A stretch of 27,652 nucleotides of DNA from UBA1161 sp049520395. GTDB taxonomy: Bacteria; Planctomycetota; Phycisphaerae; Tepidisphaerales; Tepidisphaeraceae. Under the pieces are notes generated by a model, which saw only the letters and a list, made by a program, of their open reading frames with translations, ran no database searches and was not told the origin of the DNA. Of the stretch, positions 23,895 to 27,652 are shown one piece after another. Within the stretch, counting starts at the first letter, position 1. Every line of letters starts with the position of its first letter. A program made the translations under genes and the position numbers. The stretch covers positions 1 to 27,652 of the forward strand of contig JBEKPV010000020.1 of the NCBI GenBank assembly GCA_049520395.1. The letters run 5' to 3'.

Positions 23895-25289
23895 TCAGCC
23901 AGGCTCGCCACCGCCGGCGTCACAACCAGCATGATCACCCACTGGCAGCCGCACCATGAATACCGTCCCGGTCCCCGGCTCACTTTTATACGAAATGCTC
24001 CCACCATGCGCGTCGGCAATGCTCTGGCAAATCGCCAGGCCAAGCCCAGCGCCCCCCGACTCGCGCGAACGCGCCTTGTCCGCCCTGAAAAACCGCTCAA
24101 ACACATGCGGCTGATCGTGCGGCGCGATTCCAATCCCCGTATCCGCCACCTTCAGCAGCGCATGCCCGTTTTCTCTCCCAACGGCGATGCTCACGCTCCC
24201 CCCTTCGCGGTTGTATTTAATTGCGTTGGTCGCCAGGTTGGTGATTAATTGCTGAATCCGGTCCCGATCCGCTTCGATGCAGACCGATTCTCCTACCGAT
24301 TGAATGCTCACCTTGGAATGCAACGCCATCGGCACCAGCATGGCAACACTCTCATCCACCGCCAGGCGCAGATCAATCCGATCGTACTTCAGTTCCAACG
24401 CATCGGCGTCCGCCCGAGCCAGGATGAGCAACGATTCCACCAGCGATTTCATCCGCCGCGACGTCCGCAGGCTGGTTTCGATGATCTGCCGATACTCATC
24501 CGGCGTCCTCTGCCGATTCAGCGCCACTTCGCTGTTGGTGTGAATGACCGACAGAGGCGTCCTCAATTCATGCGACGCATCCGCGACGAATCGAACCTGC
24601 CGATGAAAGGCCGCCTCCAGCCGGTCGAACGTCGCATTCAGGGTCTCGGCCAACGATCCCAATTCACTTTGCATCTCCCGCAGATCAATCCGTTTGGAGA
24701 GATCCGAAGCGGATATCGCCCGCGCGGTCTCGCTGATCGTCTGAATGGGCCGCAAAACTCGATCCGACAGGACCCAGCTTCCCAAAAGCCCAATCGCCAG
24801 CACCGCTGCGCCGGCTCCCAGTAAGCTCCACTGCAGGCTCGCCAGACTCGCCTCTTCCCGAGCGATCGAGCGCCCGACCAAAATCGTCGAGCCATCCGGC
24901 CCACTCAGGATCGCCTCTCGAAATTCGTTGCGCTGCCGAAAATCGGCCCCATCCGGTTTCCGATCATCGGGATACGGCGCATCGGGCGCCGGCGAAGACG
25001 TCCGTATTACGGACCGATCGGCGCCCCAAACCATAAAATACGGCTGATCCCGCTCGTCCCACCCCAGCCGACGAAGACAATCCTGCGGTATACTTTTGAG
25101 CCACACCGCCGGATCTTGCCCGCCCGGCGCCTGCGCGAACACACGAGCCGCCCCCTGCAATTCACCATCCACTTCGGCGAAGGTCGACCGATACGTCGCC
25201 AAATACAGCACCGACCCAAATCCCGCCAGCGCCGCGACCAGAATCGCGCCGTGCCAAAGCTGCAGCGTCCATCGAATCGATCTAAACAT
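23895..25289 (-). CDS. Sensor histidine kinase (OmpR-partner type)
   Basis: 464 aa. Two membrane helices (about 11-33 and 154-174) flank a 120-residue periplasmic sensor. HAMP at about 175-228, then HisKA with DASHELRTPL (H240). The ATPase domain has N box NLATNAIKYN, DTGIGI, the F box VFERFFR and GGAGLGLAI. All catalytic motifs are intact, and the layout resembles metal- and envelope-sensing kinases of the CusS/QseC group. The start overlaps the end of the regulator gene by 8 bp, so the two form a translationally coupled pair. The signal is unknown. A LEPR-motif protein follows directly. Confidence 0.92.
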   Translation of the reverse strand: MFRSIRWTLQLWHGAILVAALAGFGSVLYLATYRSTFAEVDGELQGAARVFAQAPGGQDPAVWLKSIPQDCLRRLGWDERDQPYFMVWGADRSVIRTSSPAPDAPYPDDRKPDGADFRQRNEFREAILSGPDGSTILVGRSIAREEASLASLQWSLLGAGAAVLAIGLLGSWVLSDRVLRPIQTISETARAISASDLSKRIDLREMQSELGSLAETLNATFDRLEAAFHRQVRFVADASHELRTPLSVIHTNSEVALNRQRTPDEYRQIIETSLRTSRRMKSLVESLLILARADADALELKYDRIDLRLAVDESVAMLVPMALHSKVSIQSVGESVCIEADRDRIQQLITNLATNAIKYNREGGSVSIAVGRENGHALLKVADTGIGIAPHDQPHVFERFFRADKARSRESGGAGLGLAICQSIADAHGGSISYKSEPGTGTVFMVRLPVGDHAGCDAGGGEPG

Positions 25290-25986
25290 GGCTTCGATCT
25301 GCCCCCTGTTCCCACTCCGCTTCCTGATGGACCGCGTCGATCAAATACCCCTGCCCGCGGCGGGTAATGATGAAATCTTTCCCCAATTTCTTTCGAATAT
25401 TGGAAACGTGCACGTCCACCAGATTCGATAGACTGTCATCGTCCTCGTCAAAAAGATGGTCGTAAATCGCGCGGCGAGAAATCAATTCCCCATGATGAAG
25501 CGACAGCAACTGCACAAGCGAATATTCCGTCGGCGTTAGCGCGATCGGTTGCCCGCCGCGAAAGACCGTCTGCGACGCCGTGTCGACGCGAATGTCGCCC
25601 ATCTCGATCACCGCTCTGGCTTTCCCCGCCGCCCGGCGCGTCATCGCCCGCAGCCGGGCAAACAGCTCCGCCAATTCAAAAGGCTTCGCCAGATAATCAT
25701 CCGCCCCAAGATCAAGCCCCGCCACGCGGTCCCGCACCGCATCGCGCGCCGTTAAAATCAGCACCGGCATCAAATGGCCTTCGCGGCGCAACTCCCTCAG
25801 CACCGTCCACCCATCCATCTGCGGCAGCATCAGATCCAAAACCACCGCGTCGTAATTCCAGGCCACCGCCTTATACAGCCCCTCACGACCATTCGCCGCG
25901 GCATCAACCGCGTATCCCTGCTCCTGCAGCGCACGGGCCAGCAGGGACCTCAAATCAGCCTCGTCTTCGACAACCAATATTCTCAT
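25282..25986 (-). CDS. OmpR/PhoB-family DNA-binding response regulator
   Basis: 234 aa. Receiver domain with phospho-acceptor D51 (VVLDLMLPQMDG), T79 and K101 in AKPFE. Winged-helix domain at about 128-222 with the typical LTPTEYSLVQLL and VDVHVSNIRKKLG...ITRRGQGYLI motifs. The start at 25986 gives the family-typical MRILVVEDE; an in-frame ATG 24 nt upstream lacks a ribosome binding site. It forms an operon with the histidine kinase. A pair of AACCTTA direct repeats lies 45-66 bp upstream and may be an autoregulatory site. Confidence 0.93.
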   Translation of the reverse strand: MRILVVEDEADLRSLLARALQEQGYAVDAAANGREGLYKAVAWNYDAVVLDLMLPQMDGWTVLRELRREGHLMPVLILTARDAVRDRVAGLDLGADDYLAKPFELAELFARLRAMTRRAAGKARAVIEMGDIRVDTASQTVFRGGQPIALTPTEYSLVQLLSLHHGELISRRAIYDHLFDEDDDSLSNLVDVHVSNIRKKLGKDFIITRRGQGYLIDAVHQEAEWEQGADRSHV

Positions 25987-26030
25987 TGCCGCCGATTTTA
26001 GCAGGCCCATTGATCAAAACGATGCCGCGT

Positions 26031-26052
26031 AACCTTACGAAAACCAACCTTA
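26031..26052. repeat. Direct repeat AACCTTA with 15-bp period
   Basis: AACCTTA at 26031-26037 and again at 26046-26052, 8 bp apart, upstream of the OmpR-family regulator gene. OmpR-family proteins bind direct repeats, though usually with a period of 10-11 bp. Regulatory role inferred only. Confidence 0.35.
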
Positions 26053-26257
26053 AGACTACATGAAGAGAGGTGCGCAAAGTCGCAAAACTTCCCTAAGTTC
26101 CCGTTAAATAAATGCGGTACGTCACTCGCCGGCTACGAACCATTCCGAGGCGGATCCCGTTATCAAACGTTTTCTTCCGCACTCAAAATGTTTTCCCATC
26201 TTCACCGTGGCTTAAGGCTGGCCTCCCTATTTTGCCCCGGCCTTCGAACTTTTGTTC

Positions 26258-26330
26258 TCGCTGACCAGGCAATCGTCGACGGGTCAAGCTTGCTCCCCAA
26301 AGCGGCAACCGTGGCGACCCTGGTCAGCGA
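26258..26330. repeat. 12-bp perfect inverted repeat with 49-nt loop
   Basis: TCGCTGACCAGG at 26258-26269 and CCTGGTCAGCGA at 26319-26330. It ends 16 bp before the chosen protease start and 7 nt before its GAGG ribosome binding site. In RNA it would form a GC-rich stem in the leader. Confidence 0.55.
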
Positions 26331-26346
26331 TTCTTGCGAGGCCACG

Positions 26347-27652
26347 ATGTTCATCCTCAATAGACCCAAGCCGAAAATCCCCTTCCCGCTCAGCCGACCG
26401 CTCATGGAATCCCTCGAGCGGCGCGTGCTTCTTTCATCATCCCAGACGATCCAATTATCGCTTCTGGTCAAAGGGGCTCTGGACACGTCCGGTTCGCCCG
26501 ACGGCCTTTCACCCGCCATGATCGAGGAAGCCTACAATCTGGACAATCTCGTCTTCACCACCGGCGGAAAAACCGTCGCCGCCAATGGCGCCGGCGAGAC
26601 GATCGCCATCGTCGACGCCTATGCCGATCCCAACATTGTCAGTGACCTGAAAACCTTCGACGCCAATTTCGGCCTCACCAACGACAACGCCTCCGGCCAA
26701 TTCGTCCTCACCGTCGATACACCCGAAGGAGCCGCCCCAACCGACGCCGGCTGGGCAACGGAAGAATCGCTCGACGTCGAATGGGCCCATGCCATCGCGC
26801 CCGAGGCGGATATCATGCTCGTCGAAGCGCCGTCGGATGCGGTCGCCGACTTGACCCAAGCCGTGACTTGGGCGGCGGCACAAACCGGCGTGGTCGCCGT
26901 CTCCATGAGCTGGGGCGATTCGCCCGAGTTTGCCGGTGAAACCGCCTACGATAGCGATTTTACAACCCCCTCCGGCCATGAAGGCGTCACCTTCGTGGCC
27001 GCCTCCGGTGACGATGGACTGACCAACTATCCCTCCACCTCCCCCAACGTGCTGGCCGTCGGTGGAACTAGCCTCATCGTCGATTCCTCTGGCGATTGGC
27101 AAAGCGAATCCGCCTGGTCCGGCAGCGGCGGCGGTGTCAGCCCCTACGAAGGCACCGATAAACCCGACGTCGCCTACGACGCTGACCCCGATACCGGATT
27201 TCTGATCTATGATTCCCTCCCCAGCGACGGGGAATCCGGCTGGCAAGTGGTCGGCGGCACCAGCGCGGGAACGCCGCAGTGGGCCGCCATCATCGCCTTG
27301 GCGGATCAGGGAAGGGCCCTGCGCGATTTAGGCTCGCTCGACGGCCCAAGCCAAACCATCAGTGATCTCTACGCGCTCCCCTCCAGTGATTTCAACGATG
27401 TCACCGGCGACGGCTTCACCGGCCTGGGCAGCCCCATCGGCGAAAAAATAATTTCCGCCCTCGTCGGTGGAGGGATTACGTCCGTCGGCTTCTCCTCCAG
27501 CCCATCCCCCGCCGCCGCTCAACTGGCGTTCGTCCAGCAGCCGTCCGATTCCACCGCCGGTAGTGCCATAAATCCCTCTCTCGTCGTCGACGTCGAGGAC
27601 TCCGACGGCGACATCGTGACCACTGACAATTCGACCGTAACGATTTCCGTCT
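26347..27652 (+). CDS. Sedolisin-family (S53) serine-carboxyl peptidase with LEPR-motif leader, 3' end outside window
   Basis: 435 residues visible, truncated by the window end. Residues 20-32 read MESLERRVLLSSS, a LEPRxLLSG-type motif. The catalytic domain starts at about residue 54 (GLSPAMIEEAYN). Catalytic residues of the sedolisin family are in place: E139 and D143 in TEESLDVEW, oxyanion D222 in ASGDDG and nucleophile S306 in GGTSAGTPQWA. A Ca-site-like segment DFNDVTGDGFTG lies near 348-359. There is no room for the usual pro-kumamolisin domain before the catalytic domain. From about residue 392 (QLAFVQQPSDSTAGSAI...) an Ig-like repeat of the type found in large planctomycete surface proteins begins. 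Extracellular proteolysis is inferred. ATG at 26347 has GAGG 5 nt upstream; an ATG at 26188 is an alternative. Confidence 0.88.
   Translation, partial: MFILNRPKPKIPFPLSRPLMESLERRVLLSSSQTIQLSLLVKGALDTSGSPDGLSPAMIEEAYNLDNLVFTTGGKTVAANGAGETIAIVDAYADPNIVSDLKTFDANFGLTNDNASGQFVLTVDTPEGAAPTDAGWATEESLDVEWAHAIAPEADIMLVEAPSDAVADLTQAVTWAAAQTGVVAVSMSWGDSPEFAGETAYDSDFTTPSGHEGVTFVAASGDDGLTNYPSTSPNVLAVGGTSLIVDSSGDWQSESAWSGSGGGVSPYEGTDKPDVAYDADPDTGFLIYDSLPSDGESGWQVVGGTSAGTPQWAAIIALADQGRALRDLGSLDGPSQTISDLYALPSSDFNDVTGDGFTGLGSPIGEKIISALVGGGITSVGFSSSPSPAAAQLAFVQQPSDSTAGSAINPSLVVDVEDSDGDIVTTDNSTVTISV

Larger units (their letters stand above)
26011..26346. other. Divergent intergenic region between the regulator and the protease
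   Basis: About 336 bp with no recognised gene. It holds the AACCTTA direct repeats, an A/T-rich stretch near 26094-26115 that could contain a promoter, and a 12-bp inverted repeat near its right end. The protease reading frame stays open leftward to an ATG at 26188, but that start has no ribosome binding site. Confidence 0.6.

Noticed and set aside
26509..27246. 245-aa Gly-rich minus-strand ORF
   Set aside because: Antisense to the sedolisin catalytic domain, whose active-site motifs prove the plus frame is coding.
1..27652. CRISPR arrays, tRNA/rRNA genes, insertion sequences, phage genes
   Set aside because: Nothing with the required repeat structure or gene content was seen by reading; a tRNA scan was not possible here.

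Overview
The window is about 27.6 kb of GC-rich bacterial DNA. It most likely comes from a planctomycete of the Phycisphaerae type. The best clue is a pair of secreted or surface proteins whose N-termini carry LEPRxLLSG-like motifs (LEALEDRTFLSG and MESLERRVLLSS), common in Planctomycetota. A giant AsmA-like protein and an extended multi-PDZ RseP also fit. The assignment is inferred from protein style; there is no rRNA gene or other phylogenetic marker here.

Positions 1-10700 (minus strand) hold a complete Kdp high-affinity potassium uptake locus with unusual regulation. In transcription order it has: a sigma-54 activator (NtrC type); an intergenic control region with two TTGCA-N4-TGCAA palindromes exactly 32 bp apart, an A/T-rich inverted repeat and a near-consensus -24/-12 promoter; a HAMP-PAS histidine kinase; a receiver-TPR protein; a 27-aa membrane ORF; kdpF (29 aa); kdpA, kdpB and kdpC; and a KdpD-like protein that keeps only the nucleotide-binding sensor and Usp domains and ends in a PTS EIIA-Ntr-like domain instead of a kinase. 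The usual KdpD/KdpE pair is therefore replaced by a split system. The kinase is a separate protein, the DNA-binding regulator is a sigma-54 enhancer-binding protein, and the K+/nucleotide/PTS sensing module is a soluble protein.

Positions 10700-15550 (plus strand) hold a membrane ferritin/VIT-family iron transporter (MbfA type), divergent from the activator and sharing a 20-bp inverted repeat with it. Next come dxr (isoprenoid precursors) and rseP (site-2 protease with four PDZ-like segments), then a stand-alone FixJ-like receiver.

Positions 15544-22615 (minus strand) hold an AsmA-like protein of about 1735 aa, then a type III pantothenate kinase homologue and a shortened MnmE-like GTPase that overlap by GTGA. 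A short hairpin and a candidate sigma-70 promoter precede the AsmA gene.

Positions 22797-27652 hold an OmpR-type regulator and histidine kinase that overlap by 8 bp, followed 30 bp later by a LEPR-motif protein with a hydrophobic, basic-tailed C-terminus (all minus strand). Divergently, a sedolisin-family (S53) serine-carboxyl protease begins with the same kind of motif. It has no obvious pro-domain and runs off the window just as an Ig-like repeat region begins. No tRNA, rRNA, CRISPR array, insertion sequence or phage gene was recognised.
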